Origin: DTU024 sp964518875
GTDB taxonomy: Bacteria > Bacillota > Clostridia > Christensenellales > Aristaeellaceae
DNA length: 64,000 nt
Reading direction: 5' to 3'
Assembly: GCA_964518875.1 (NCBI GenBank)
Contig: CAZFHI010000003.1
Location: 75,782 to 139,781, forward strand
Numbering within the stretch: position 1 is the first letter of the stretch; the number at the start of each line of letters is the position of its first letter. The notes beneath the pieces were generated by a model, which was given only the letters and a program-made list of their open reading frames with translations, searched no databases and was not told the origin of the DNA. The translations under genes were made by a program, and so were the position numbers. Below are positions 15,844 through 24,894 of this stretch, one piece after another.

Positions 15844-17348
15844 GAAAAAAGTTTTTATTATTATTGTTGCTTATCTGCTCCATTATTTTATCCTCATGTT
15901 CCCCGCAGATTAAAACCAATCAGCCTGACGTTACTTTAGCTCCCGCGCCTTTGGTATATCAGGCGCCAGGCAGAGACGAACAGCGCAAAAGGGTTGAAGC
16001 TGTTAAGCTTTTTTTGCCAGACAATACTACTAAGCAATTAGCTGCGTTTACTACCAATTTATCATTGCCTTTCAACAGGCATCCTGCAGAAACCATTATA
16101 AATAATCTTCTGGGTTTTGCGGGCAATGAGGAGTACCAGGCGCTGTTTGAAGAACACGATATTGAAACCTATCCGGGAAGAGCCGTAGAAGTGTCCGGCA
16201 AAACTGCAACGGTAAACTTAAACGCGGCCGCCTTAGCCTTGGACAGCTCTGAAATGGCGCTGCTGTGCCGCTCCATTACCAATACGCTTTGCGCTCCGGG
16301 GGACGTACAGTTTGTAAACATACTCGTTGCGGATAAGCAGACAGGTACGGATATAGCGGGCCGTTTTCCTATGGGCAGCCTTATGGCGGCTAAAAACGAA
16401 GAGCCTATATGGGAGCAGCCGTCAAACGGCGGACGGTTTACGTTAAATGCAACGCTTTACTACCCCGCCTTGCTTGGTAAAGGCGTTCTTCCTGAAACGC
16501 GCGCCGTAACATTTTCCGACTACACGTTTGAAAAAATGGCAGAAGGGCTGCTTACTGCTTTAAGCGCAAGCCCTTCAGAAGAAACGCTCGCTACTACGTT
16601 TCCAAACATTTCGCAGCTTTTAAGTGAAAGCATATCAGTAAACCCTGCCGCTTCCGGCGGGGGCAAAATAATAACGCTTAAATTTTTGCAGGAAGCAAAC
16701 GAAGCTTTTATAGCTTCAGGCATACCTCGTTCCGTTATGGCCGCCTCCATTACCCTGACGCTGTGCACATTTCTGCCAAATATCGCAGGCGTTACTATCT
16801 ATATGGGAGACGAGCTTATAACGTCCCTTTCCCCTACAAGCCTTGCAAGCGGGGAAATAAGCCTTCAGTTTGAAGACGGTTTGTTAAGGCGGAAGGACTT
16901 CGTGCCATTTATAGCGAGCCAAATACCCGTTTTTTACGCCTTTAACGAAAATACGCTTAAACAAGCTCTCGTAACGGTGCCGTTTTATGAAAGCCAGAAT
17001 ATAAGATATATTTTTAACATGTTAACTCAGGACAGCAGCCAGTTCATGCTTGCGCAGGGATTAAGCAGACCCCTTCCCGACGGTTTAAGCGGCGCGGACC
17101 TTATAGGCTACACGATAGATAAAAATACATTGCTGCTTAATTTCTCAACTAATTTTTTAAGCAGGTTTGACGAACTTTCATTTGAGAAAGAAAAGCTTGC
17201 CGTTTACAGCATAGTAAACACCATGTGCTCTGTGCGCGGAATAAAGCGCGTACGCTTCTTTATATCCGGCGAACAGCCTGAATATTTTTCAAAATCCATT
17301 TACCTTCCTGGGGAATTCTTATATAATCCTGCAATATTAGCGAAATAG
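15840..17348 (+). CDS. Lipoprotein with three GerMN-like domains
   Basis: This 502-residue protein has a lipoprotein signal with lipobox LSSC20. Three GerMN-like segments follow at about 50-165, 200-325 and 365-485. Each pairs a short beta strand, an L/I-rich helix and a late VNLN/LNFS-type strand followed by a helix with an SI-x-NT motif; the third is best preserved (LLLNFSTNFLSRF, YSIVNTMCS, VRFFISG). It should sit on the outer face of the membrane. The tandem GerMN genes point to an envelope or spore-related role, not further defined. Confidence 0.8.
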   Translation: MRKKFLLLLLLICSIILSSCSPQIKTNQPDVTLAPAPLVYQAPGRDEQRKRVEAVKLFLPDNTTKQLAAFTTNLSLPFNRHPAETIINNLLGFAGNEEYQALFEEHDIETYPGRAVEVSGKTATVNLNAAALALDSSEMALLCRSITNTLCAPGDVQFVNILVADKQTGTDIAGRFPMGSLMAAKNEEPIWEQPSNGGRFTLNATLYYPALLGKGVLPETRAVTFSDYTFEKMAEGLLTALSASPSEETLATTFPNISQLLSESISVNPAASGGGKIITLKFLQEANEAFIASGIPRSVMAASITLTLCTFLPNIAGVTIYMGDELITSLSPTSLASGEISLQFEDGLLRRKDFVPFIASQIPVFYAFNENTLKQALVTVPFYESQNIRYIFNMLTQDSSQFMLAQGLSRPLPDGLSGADLIGYTIDKNTLLLNFSTNFLSRFDELSFEKEKLAVYSIVNTMCSVRGIKRVRFFISGEQPEYFSKSIYLPGEFLYNPAILAK

Positions 17349-17482
17349 CTGTTTCATAAAACAAGCGATAAAGCGATAAAACTTTTAATATATGCGAAAT
17401 CTGCCGCAAAATACAAATAAGCGGCGAAACGTTGATAATTAAATAAAAAGGCAAATAAAACAAGAGTCTTGACGCGCTAATT

Positions 17483-17990
17483 TATCCGCTTGCGACAGCG
17501 GCTACAAAAAAGCGGCTAACTACTGCCGTATGCCGATAAATCTAATTGTTTGACTGCGGCAGCAAAAAGTAAAAGCTGCTATAAGTCGCTAATTAGCCGT
17601 TTGACTGCTACAAAAAAAGCGTCTAACTACTGTCGTATGCCGATAAATCTAATTATTTGATAGCGGCAGCAAAAAGTAAAAGCTGCTGTAAGTCGCTAAT
17701 CAGCCGTTTGACTGCGGCAAAAAAAGCGGCTAACTACTGCCTTATGCCGATAAATCAGCCGTTTGGCTGTGGCAAACTCAAAAATAGCTGACGATTGCTG
17801 TATGCAAGCCGTTTAATAATTAAAACATCAAAAAAGCGCCTGCCGCACTCTGCCGAACATCTGTTCGGTAAAATAAAAAAACGGTTGTCTTACGCTGTAT
17901 GCCGATAAATCTAACCGTTTAACAAAGGCAGCCTTAAGGAAACTTGCTGCTGCAACGTGAAGCTAAATCAGCCGTTTGAAAGCGGCAGCG
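17483..17990. repeat. 107-bp tandem repeats and degenerate copies between convergent genes
   Basis: Two adjacent 107-bp units (17512-17618 and 17619-17725) are about 92 percent identical. A third (from 17726) is cut short, and weaker partial copies lie at about 17483-17511, 17897-17930 and 17961-17990. Each unit contains two related halves about 52 bp apart, each with a GTTTGACTGC-type core, plus a GCAGC / GCTGC hairpin. The last copy overlaps the stop codon and final codons of the sensor kinase. No reading frame crosses the block. The whole 17349-17967 gap is otherwise gene-free. Confidence 0.85.
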
Positions 17991-19374
17991 TAATTATAAA
18001 CCTGCTGCCCTTTCCTTCTTCGCTTTCAACCCTTATGGTGCCCGAGTGCAGGTTTACAATCTGTTTTGCTATGGAAAGGCCTAAGCCGGTACCGCCTGTT
18101 TCGCGGCTTCGCGCTTTGTCCACCCTGTAAAAACGTTCAAATATATGCTTTATATTTTCCTGCGACATACCGGGGCCATTGTCCTCTACGCTTAAAACGG
18201 CGTTTTTACCATTTCTTTCCAGCGTAACGTTTATTTTTCCGCCTTCCCGCGTATATTTTGAAGCGTTTTCCATAATATTATATATAACCTGCCCTAACTT
18301 TCCACTGTCGGCATACATGTCCCCGCTGTCAAGCATAGACAATGTAAGCTCCTGCCGCTTTTTTTCCGCTAACGGCTCAAGCCTGTGCGCGACTTCTTTT
18401 GTAACGGCGGCGAGGCTTATTTTTTCGCGGTTTAAAACCATGGTGTGGGCATCAGCGTGCACAAGCGTAAGCAGGTCTGATACTATGTTGCTAAGCCTGT
18501 CTATTTCTTTATTTACATCGCTTAAAAACTCCGTGCGGAGCTCTTCCTGCATATCAGGCTGATATATAAGGGATTCTATCATAATTTTCATCGTGGCAAG
18601 CGGCGTCTTAAGCTCATGGCTTGCGTCCGACACAAACTGGTTGCGCGAATTATCCAGCGTTTCAATGCGCTCCGTCATGCTGTTAAAGGCTTTGGCAAGC
18701 TGAAATAATTCTCCGCTCCCTTTTTCAGGCACACGAACTGAAAAATCCCCCTTGCCCATACGCTGTATGCCGCGCGTAAGGTCTTTAAGAGGGTTTGTAA
18801 GCACGTTTGAAAACAGCATGCCTAACGCTATTGCAACAGCAGCCACAATAATAAAAAGCATAAACATGTTGCTCTGCAGTATGCGAAGGCTCTGCATCAT
18901 TTCATTTACTGAAGATATAAGAGCGATTACCCCTATTACTTCTGATGACTCCACTACGCTTGCAGTGCTTACATTTACCCAGCTTTCAGGAAAATAGTTC
19001 ACTATGCTTTTTTCAATAAGGCTTTCAGGCGCGTTGCCCAATTCATGCACGCCGTATGAAGCGGCGTGTCCGTTTACCAGAATTTGCGCGGCTTCAGGAT
19101 AATTAAAGCGCATGCCGTTTAATTCATTATATGAATCAATTTGTATTTTTCCGTCTGTATCCAGTATGAGAACTCTGCCTGAAAGCTCATGTCCGGCAAT
19201 TTTAGACAGCTTTAAAAGCTCATCCGTATCAGCCGAATATAAATAAGGAGCTGTCTGCACAGCCCACTTTTCCAAGCCTATCCTGTCCTGCCCTATCCTC
19301 TGCCTGAACATATAGTTTCCAAGCATATTCGTGAGCATAGCGGCCATAACCAAAAATGATATGCCAATTATCAA
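17968..19374 (-). CDS. Sensor histidine kinase, HAMP-HisKA-HATPase
   Basis: This two-component kinase of at least 468 residues has an N-terminal membrane helix, an extracytoplasmic sensor region, a second helix near residues 170-190, a HAMP linker, HisKA with the phospho-acceptor in SDASHELKTPLATM near residue 252, and a catalytic domain (DNGPGMS near 398, GTGLGLSIAKQI). The TTG start given lacks a ribosome binding site. The frame is open for 22 more codons up to an ATT at 19440 that follows GGGGGGTAGG, and those residues complete the first helix, so the true start may lie there. It follows the response regulator gene. Confidence 0.92.
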   Translation of the reverse strand: MIIGISFLVMAAMLTNMLGNYMFRQRIGQDRIGLEKWAVQTAPYLYSADTDELLKLSKIAGHELSGRVLILDTDGKIQIDSYNELNGMRFNYPEAAQILVNGHAASYGVHELGNAPESLIEKSIVNYFPESWVNVSTASVVESSEVIGVIALISSVNEMMQSLRILQSNMFMLFIIVAAVAIALGMLFSNVLTNPLKDLTRGIQRMGKGDFSVRVPEKGSGELFQLAKAFNSMTERIETLDNSRNQFVSDASHELKTPLATMKIMIESLIYQPDMQEELRTEFLSDVNKEIDRLSNIVSDLLTLVHADAHTMVLNREKISLAAVTKEVAHRLEPLAEKKRQELTLSMLDSGDMYADSGKLGQVIYNIMENASKYTREGGKINVTLERNGKNAVLSVEDNGPGMSQENIKHIFERFYRVDKARSRETGGTGLGLSIAKQIVNLHSGTIRVESEEGKGSRFIITLPLSNG

Positions 19375-19417
19375 AAAAAAGGCAAGAAGTATTTTTGTTT
19401 TAATGCTGCTTAAAGGC

Positions 19418-20113
19418 TTAATTTTCTCTATTTGTGAAATAGTAGCCTACCCCCCACTTTGTGAATATATATTCCGGCTGGGCAGGATTTTGCTCTATTT
19501 TTTCACGCAGGCGGCGTATATGCACGTCGACAGTTCTTGCGTCTCCGGAATAGTCGTTCTTCCATACGGAGTCCAGTATCTCTTCGCGCGTGTAAACGCG
19601 TCCGGGATTGGATATGAACATAAGAACCAAATCGAACTCTTTTGCCGTAAGGCGCACTTCCTTGCCTGAAAGCATTACAGAGCGGTTTCTTACATTTACT
19701 TCCAGTTCGCCTGCGCGGTAAATGTTGTTATCGTCAGCCTGGGTAAACTGCTGGGTGCGCCGCAATATGTTCTTAATGCGCATTTTAACTTCTACTATGT
19801 TAAAAGGCTTGGTCATATAGTCGTCCGCGCCGTATTCAAGACCTAAAATTTTATCTATGTCTTCGCCCTTGGCAGTAAGCATTATTATAGGAACATTGCT
19901 CGTTTCACGTATGTGCTGGCACACTTCTATGCCGTCCATTTTAGGCAGCATTACGTCAAGCAGAATTAAGTCTATATCCTCTTTTTCAAAGACTTCAAGC
20001 GCTTGTTCGCCATCGTAGGCAACGGCAGTTTCATACCCGTCGTTTTCAAGTGTGTATTTTAACCCTTTAATAATCAAAGGTTCATCGTCTACAAGTAATA
20101 TCTTAGTTGCCAA
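19418..20113 (-). CDS. OmpR-family response regulator
   Basis: This 231-residue DNA-binding response regulator partners the adjacent kinase. The receiver domain (1-120) has acidic residues near D9-D10, phospho-acceptor D53 and the late Lys in MTKPF. A winged helix (about 130-228) includes the ARTVDVHIRRLREKI recognition segment and ends GVGYYF. I chose the TTG start giving MATKILLVDDE because GAAAGG is nine bases upstream; the ATG at 20122 abuts that site and an ATG at 20149 has none. Its target genes are unknown. Kinase and regulator form one operon. Confidence 0.93.
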   Translation of the reverse strand: MATKILLVDDEPLIIKGLKYTLENDGYETAVAYDGEQALEVFEKEDIDLILLDVMLPKMDGIEVCQHIRETSNVPIIMLTAKGEDIDKILGLEYGADDYMTKPFNIVEVKMRIKNILRRTQQFTQADDNNIYRAGELEVNVRNRSVMLSGKEVRLTAKEFDLVLMFISNPGRVYTREEILDSVWKNDYSGDARTVDVHIRRLREKIEQNPAQPEYIFTKWGVGYYFTNREN

Positions 20114-20163
20114 AAAGACCATCCTTTCACGCATTGCGTCTGCAGGCATTTGTTTCTGCGACC

Positions 20164-20193
20164 ATTGTACACCAAAAGCAAAAGAAAATGCAA
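20164..20193 (-). promoter_or_regulatory. Promoter of the two-component operon
   Basis: On the minus strand TTGCAT, an 18-bp spacer and TACAAT lie about 50 bp before the response regulator start. Confidence 0.5.
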
Positions 20194-20350
20194 GTATATT
20201 TCAACATTTCTTCATAGCTTGGAAACATAAGTTTAATTTTATAAAGAATAAAGTTTTTATACTTATTCCAATTTAAAACAACATAAGCATATCTGTTCAG
20301 AACAAATGATTTTACCTGTATTAAGCTTTATTATAATTATAGTTAAAAGC

Positions 20351-20378
20351 AAAGACCGCGCGGCTAACGCGGTCTTTT
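20351..20378. terminator. Intrinsic terminator after the P-type ATPase gene
   Basis: A perfect 10-bp stem (AAAGACCGCG / CGCGGTCTTT) with a 7-nt loop has a T-rich flank on the minus strand. It ends the ATPase transcript just past its stop codon. Confidence 0.75.
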
Positions 20379-20394
20379 ATCAAACCTGTTTATA

Positions 20395-23037
20395 TTATTT
20401 ATTATGCTTTGCGCGCTTTCTCTGGAAGAACTTGACAGTTTCAACTATAGGCACTATTGAAATGGCAAGCGCCATAGCGACAATATATTCTACAAAGGAG
20501 ATGCTTTCAAAGCTGAACGCTTCGTTTAAGAACGGCACATATATTACTACCGCGGTAAGTAACAGCGAAAGCAGCATAGCGCCGTACAAATATTTATTGT
20601 GTGATTTAAGCGAGAAAACGCTCTGCCTTTGCGAACGCATATTGAAGGAATGGAACACTTCTGCCAGGCTCATAGTAAGGAAGGCCATAGTCATTCCGTC
20701 CGGAGAGTTCACAAATTCCCATCTGCCGGACTCCATAAAGTGCCCGATAAAGTACGAAACTATAGTGAGCATTGAAAGCACTATGCCTTGATATATAGCG
20801 TCAAAGCCTAAGCCTCCAGCAAAAATGTCTTCGTCCTTGGGGCGCGGCGGACGCTCCATGACGTTTTTATCAGGCGCTTCCATGCCGAGAGCGAGAGCCG
20901 GGAAAGCGTCCGTTATAAGGTTAATCCACAGAAGATGCGCAGGCTTTAATATAACGAAGCCTATCATGGTCGCTGCAAATATAGAAACAACCTCGCTGAA
21001 GTTTGAGCCTATAAGGAACTGCAGCGATTTTCTTATGTTGTCGTATATGCGCCTGCCTTCTTCAACCGCAGAAACTATGGTTGCAAAGTTATCGTCCGCA
21101 AGCACCATATCCGCTACGTTCTTTGTGACGTCCGTACCAGTTATGCCCATGCCTACGCCTATATCGGCCTTTTTTATCGACGGGGCGTCGTTTACGCCGT
21201 CGCCGGTCATGGCGGTAACCTTGCCTTTTTTCTGCCAGGCTTCCACAATGCGCACCTTGTGCTCCGGCTGTACGCGGGCGTAAACGCTGTAATGCTCTAT
21301 ATGGTCAAGCAGCTCTTCATCGCTTAGATTATCAAGCTCGCTGCCCGTAATGCTTTCATCTACGCTTTCTATCATGCCAAGCTGCTTGGCTATGGCTGCC
21401 GCGGTATCGCGGTGATCTCCTGTAATCATGATAGGGTGTATGCCTGCTTTACGGCACATTTCAACCGCTCGAATAACTTCAGGACGCACAGGGTCGATCA
21501 TGCCGACCATGCCTATAAAGCACATATTTTTTTCTATTTTTTCAGGGCTTATTTCCCTTGGCAGCTCGTCATATACGCGCATCGCGCAGGACAATACACG
21601 CAGCGCTTCCTGAGCCATATTGTGGTTCTGCTTTAAAATAACGTCCAGCGCTTCCTGTGTCATAGGCTGCGCCTTTTCCCCGTCCCAGTAAGTATCGCAC
21701 TGCTGTATAAGAATATCCGGAGCGCCCTTTGTGTACTGGCGTACTTTGCCATTTTCCCTTATAAACACGCTCATCATCTTGCGCATAGAGTCAAACGGCG
21801 CTTCCGCGATCCTCGGGTACTGCTTGTTTAAGTTGTCTTTAGTCATTCCCATTGTCGCGGCATCTGTTACGAGGGCGTTTTCTGTAGGCTCTCCTACGGC
21901 TCTCCCGTCAACCCACTGGGAATCGGAGCACAGAGCCATAGCCCTTGAAAGAAGCGTTTCGTCCTTGCTGAAGCGCTTTAAGACCGTCATCCTGTTTTGG
22001 GTGAGCGTGCCCGTTTTATCTGAGCATATTATTTGCGTAGAGCCGAGCGTCTCAACCGCGGTAAGCTTGCGTATTACGGCGTTGCGCTTTGACATGTTCG
22101 TTACGCCTATGCTCAGCACTATCGTAACAACAGTTGCAAGGCCTTCAGGAATAGCGGCGACAGCTAAGCTTACGGCTATTAAAAATACATCTAATATGTT
22201 TTCAAGGTCCCAGCTTCCGCTGCGCACAAGGCTGAACACGAAAATAAACACGCATATGCCTAGCACAAGCCTTGTAAGCACCATGCTAAGCTTATTAAGC
22301 TTAATCTGCAGCGGCGTCTGCCCGTCTGTGGTTTTTGTTATAGCGTCGGCAATCTTACCCATTTCGGTGTTCATGCCTGTGGCTGTAGCTACCGCTCTTC
22401 CTCTGCCGTATACAACGGTAGAGCCCGCGTAAGCCATATTTTTGCGGTCGCCAAGCGGCACGTCCTTCGCAGTATCTGACAGGCTAATCGTTTCGCTTGT
22501 TTTATATACCGGAACGGATTCTCCGGTAAGCGCCGCTTCCTCGCATTGCAGCGAAGCCTGCTCTATAATGCGCATATCGCACGGAACCGCCATGCCTGCT
22601 TCAAGCAGCACTATATCGCCCGCTACTATATCTTCCGTTTTTACTTCCTGCGCGCGGCCGTCCCTTACAACCTTGCTTGTCGCAGCCGCCATTTCCTGCA
22701 GGGCTTCTATGGCTTTTTCAGCCTTGCTTTCCTGGTATACGCCCAGCACAGCGTTTAAAAGCACGACAAGTACAATAACAATGGCGTCAGTAGGTGTTTC
22801 GCTCTTTATAAGGCTTGTAATTGCGCTTATTAGCGCTGCGAACATAAGCACTATAAGCATAGGGTCCTTGAGCTCTTCCACAAAGCGTTGGAAGATTGTT
22901 TCTTTTTTGGCTTCGTTAAGCTTGTTCTTCCCGTTTTTTTCCAGGCGCCTTTGAGCTTCCGCCTGGCTTAGCCCCATTTCATACGAGCTTTCCAATGCTT
23001 TAAGCACATCTTGCTTGTCTGTAAGATATTCTTTCAT
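20395..23037 (-). CDS. P-type cation ATPase (P2A type), probable Mn2+/Ca2+ exporter
   Basis: This 880-residue integral membrane pump has the P-type order: N-terminal cation-ATPase domain, A-domain TGES, M4 motif PEGL, phosphorylation motif DKTGTLT near residue 340, a KGAPD nucleotide site, TGD and GDGVNDAP hinge motifs, M5 GSNFSE and M6 NLITDAFPALALG. The motifs match SERCA/PMR1-like Ca2+ or Mn2+ pumps. A yybP-ykoY-type leader upstream argues that Mn2+ controls it and is probably its substrate in vivo. The ATG follows GGAGGG. Confidence 0.93.
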   Translation of the reverse strand: MKEYLTDKQDVLKALESSYEMGLSQAEAQRRLEKNGKNKLNEAKKETIFQRFVEELKDPMLIVLMFAALISAITSLIKSETPTDAIVIVLVVLLNAVLGVYQESKAEKAIEALQEMAAATSKVVRDGRAQEVKTEDIVAGDIVLLEAGMAVPCDMRIIEQASLQCEEAALTGESVPVYKTSETISLSDTAKDVPLGDRKNMAYAGSTVVYGRGRAVATATGMNTEMGKIADAITKTTDGQTPLQIKLNKLSMVLTRLVLGICVFIFVFSLVRSGSWDLENILDVFLIAVSLAVAAIPEGLATVVTIVLSIGVTNMSKRNAVIRKLTAVETLGSTQIICSDKTGTLTQNRMTVLKRFSKDETLLSRAMALCSDSQWVDGRAVGEPTENALVTDAATMGMTKDNLNKQYPRIAEAPFDSMRKMMSVFIRENGKVRQYTKGAPDILIQQCDTYWDGEKAQPMTQEALDVILKQNHNMAQEALRVLSCAMRVYDELPREISPEKIEKNMCFIGMVGMIDPVRPEVIRAVEMCRKAGIHPIMITGDHRDTAAAIAKQLGMIESVDESITGSELDNLSDEELLDHIEHYSVYARVQPEHKVRIVEAWQKKGKVTAMTGDGVNDAPSIKKADIGVGMGITGTDVTKNVADMVLADDNFATIVSAVEEGRRIYDNIRKSLQFLIGSNFSEVVSIFAATMIGFVILKPAHLLWINLITDAFPALALGMEAPDKNVMERPPRPKDEDIFAGGLGFDAIYQGIVLSMLTIVSYFIGHFMESGRWEFVNSPDGMTMAFLTMSLAEVFHSFNMRSQRQSVFSLKSHNKYLYGAMLLSLLLTAVVIYVPFLNEAFSFESISFVEYIVAMALAISIVPIVETVKFFQRKRAKHNK

Positions 23038-23047
23038 TGTCCCTCCA

Positions 23048-23075
23048 TAAAAAAATCATGCGTAAAAACGCATGA
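23048..23075 (-). terminator. Riboswitch expression-platform terminator
   Basis: On the minus strand TCATGCGT / ACGCATGA forms an 8-bp stem followed by seven T, ending just before the ATPase ribosome binding site. Its 5' arm overlaps the 3' arm of the aptamer P1 stem, so the two structures exclude each other. Confidence 0.8.
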
Positions 23076-23153
23076 GTCTTGCTCTAAAGAAATGCCATGG
23101 GTGTTCCCAGTGTTGTTGGCTGTTTCAGCGCACGCGCGAACTACTCCCTCACA
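23073..23153 (-). ncRNA. yybP-ykoY-type manganese riboswitch aptamer
   Basis: The minus-strand leader of the ATPase gene shows family hallmarks: GGGAGTAG near the 5' end, a CCAACA segment and AGCAAGAC near the 3' end. P1 can form between GTGTGAG and CTCATGC. That 3' arm is shared with the terminator stem, so ligand-stabilised P1 would prevent termination and switch the gene on. Known members sense Mn2+ and commonly control P-type ATPases, TerC and MntP proteins. The transcript start predicted from the promoter falls right at the aptamer 5' end. Confidence 0.8.
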
Positions 23154-23158
23154 CAAAA

Positions 23159-23187
23159 AATATAACACGCGGCTCATAAATAGTCAA
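23159..23187 (-). promoter_or_regulatory. Promoter of the riboswitch and ATPase
   Basis: The minus strand reads TTGACT, a 17-bp spacer and TATATT. The expected start point is a few bases upstream of the aptamer. Confidence 0.75.
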
Positions 23188-23240
23188 TCGTAAACTATAG
23201 GCTGATTTTATAACAAAATACACATGTTTAATCAATATAT

Positions 23241-23254
23241 GTTGTTAAAACAAC
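23241..23254. promoter_or_regulatory. CRP/FNR-type operator upstream of the DUF438 gene
   Basis: GTTGTTAAAACAAC has half-sites GTTGT-N4-ACAAC, the geometry of CRP/FNR operators. A possible -10 TAAACT at 23277-23282 puts the start at about 23289 and the operator centre at -41.5, a class II activator position. The same palindrome, with seven more identical flanking bases, lies at 25954. Confidence 0.7.
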
Positions 23255-23311
23255 ATAATTACAGCGTCCCGTATGGTAAACTTGTTTTGTAAGCGAAGGA
23301 GGGATTTAATT

Positions 23312-24841
23312 ATGGGTAAAAAGCTTGATATTAAAAAATCTGTTTTCGATTTGGTACAGGAGTATCCGGAATTAAAGGGCATTATGGCTGACGCCGGCTT
23401 TAATGAAATAATAAAAAAAACCATGCTTTATTCAGCAGGAAAAATTATGACTATACCAAAGGGAGCTAAGATAAAAGGCATCCCAATTAAAAAAGTACTC
23501 GACAGGCTTAAGGCCGAAGGCTTTGAAATAATCGGGGATACGTCTTTATATGACACGGATATGAATCCTGATAAGCCCCGCGTAAGCGTTTCTTCAGGTT
23601 CAGTCCGCATGCAGCAGCTTAAAAGATATTTAAAGCGCTTGGACGAAGGCGAAAGCCTGGAAAAAGTAAGGGCGGATTTTGTAATAGAATTCAGCGATGT
23701 TGAAGCGTCTGAAATTATGGAAGCGGAGCAGGAACTTATTAAGGAAGGTTTGCCAATTTCCAACGTTCAGCGTCTGTGCGACGTGCATTCCGCCCTGTTC
23801 CATGGAGCGACAAAAGAAGAAAAAATTGCGAACGCAGAAAAAGCGGTGGAAGAATCAATAAGCAAAAAGAGCATTAAAAAAGAAGACGATGAAAAAAATT
23901 CTAAATCGCAATACAACTACGCAAATAAAAACGAGCGCGCGGCGGGGCTTGCTCAAATTAAAGGCCATCCTCTTGAAACCTTAACGCGCGAAAACGGCGC
24001 TTTAAAGAGTCTTATTTTAAATGCCAGTAAAGCGTTGGATGAAAATAAAAATACTAACGAATTGCTTGGTAAAACACGTGATCTTTCCATACATTACAGC
24101 AAAAAAGGCGATCTTCTGTATACTCTGCTTAAATTTAAATACGGCATATCAGGTCCATCAGACGTAATGTGGACGGTGGATGATGAAATACGTGATGAAA
24201 TAGGTGTTTTGGCAAAAGAAAGCGATAATTCTGCCGATTGCAAGTCCCGTTTAAGGACTGTTTTAAAGCGCGCCGAAGAAATGATATACAAAGAACAAAA
24301 CATATTGTTTCCCATCTGCGCCGTTAATTTTACCGATGACGAATGGTTTAAAATATACGAAGATGAAAAAGCCTATGCGGATTGTTTTGGCGTAAAAAGC
24401 GATATATGGGAAGCGGCGGAAAGCGCGGAAAAAGATGAAAGCTTTGATTTAGACAGCGAAATAGTAATGCCCGGAGGACATATGAAGCTTAGAGAGCTTA
24501 TAGCGCTGCTTAACACTATACCAATGGAGATTACATTTGTTGACGCTGAAAACATAAACAGTTTCTTTAACGAAGGCCCCAAGGTTTTCAACCGCCCTAA
24601 AATGGCTCTTGGCCGCGATGTGTTTTCATGCCACCCGCCAAAAATTGAGCCTATGATAAGGCGCATTATAGACGGTTTCCGCAGCGGACTCAGCGACGAA
24701 GTGCCTGTATGGATGGAAAAACAAGGCAAAAGCTTTCTTGTAAAATACGTGGCTTTAAGGGATAAAAGCGGCAAATACCTTGGCACGGTTGAATTTGTGC
24801 AGGATATGGAATTTGCAAAAGAGCACTTTATGAATAACTAA
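23312..24841 (+). CDS. DUF438-family protein with DUF1858, hemerythrin-like and PAS regions
   Basis: This 509-residue cytosolic protein starts with a DUF1858 domain (about 5-60, FDLVQEYPELKGIMADAGF). A DUF438 region lies near 95-160, a helical His-containing region with HPLETLTRENGAL and EEMIYKEQNILFP resembles a hemerythrin HHE fold, and a PAS-like domain is at about 385-505. Such proteins are thought to sense redox or diatomic gases through iron, but the function is unproven. The ATG follows GAAGGAGGG. The upstream operator and shared DUF1858 domain link it to the regulon at 25-26 kb. Confidence 0.85.
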   Translation: MGKKLDIKKSVFDLVQEYPELKGIMADAGFNEIIKKTMLYSAGKIMTIPKGAKIKGIPIKKVLDRLKAEGFEIIGDTSLYDTDMNPDKPRVSVSSGSVRMQQLKRYLKRLDEGESLEKVRADFVIEFSDVEASEIMEAEQELIKEGLPISNVQRLCDVHSALFHGATKEEKIANAEKAVEESISKKSIKKEDDEKNSKSQYNYANKNERAAGLAQIKGHPLETLTRENGALKSLILNASKALDENKNTNELLGKTRDLSIHYSKKGDLLYTLLKFKYGISGPSDVMWTVDDEIRDEIGVLAKESDNSADCKSRLRTVLKRAEEMIYKEQNILFPICAVNFTDDEWFKIYEDEKAYADCFGVKSDIWEAAESAEKDESFDLDSEIVMPGGHMKLRELIALLNTIPMEITFVDAENINSFFNEGPKVFNRPKMALGRDVFSCHPPKIEPMIRRIIDGFRSGLSDEVPVWMEKQGKSFLVKYVALRDKSGKYLGTVEFVQDMEFAKEHFMNN

Positions 24842-24856
24842 TTTAAATAACAATAA

Positions 24857-24888
24857 GGGCGCCGTTTTTGACCGGCGCCCGTTTTTTT
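24857..24888 (+). terminator. Intrinsic terminator after the DUF438 gene
   Basis: GGGCGCCG / CGGCGCCC with an 8-nt loop is followed by seven T. It separates the convergent DUF438 and DUF488 genes. Confidence 0.88.
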
Positions 24889-24894
24889 GATTTA

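Noticed and set aside
17483..17990. Possible CRISPR array
   Set aside because: The repeats are 107 bp, directly adjacent and degenerate, with no unique spacers of constant length and no cas genes nearby.
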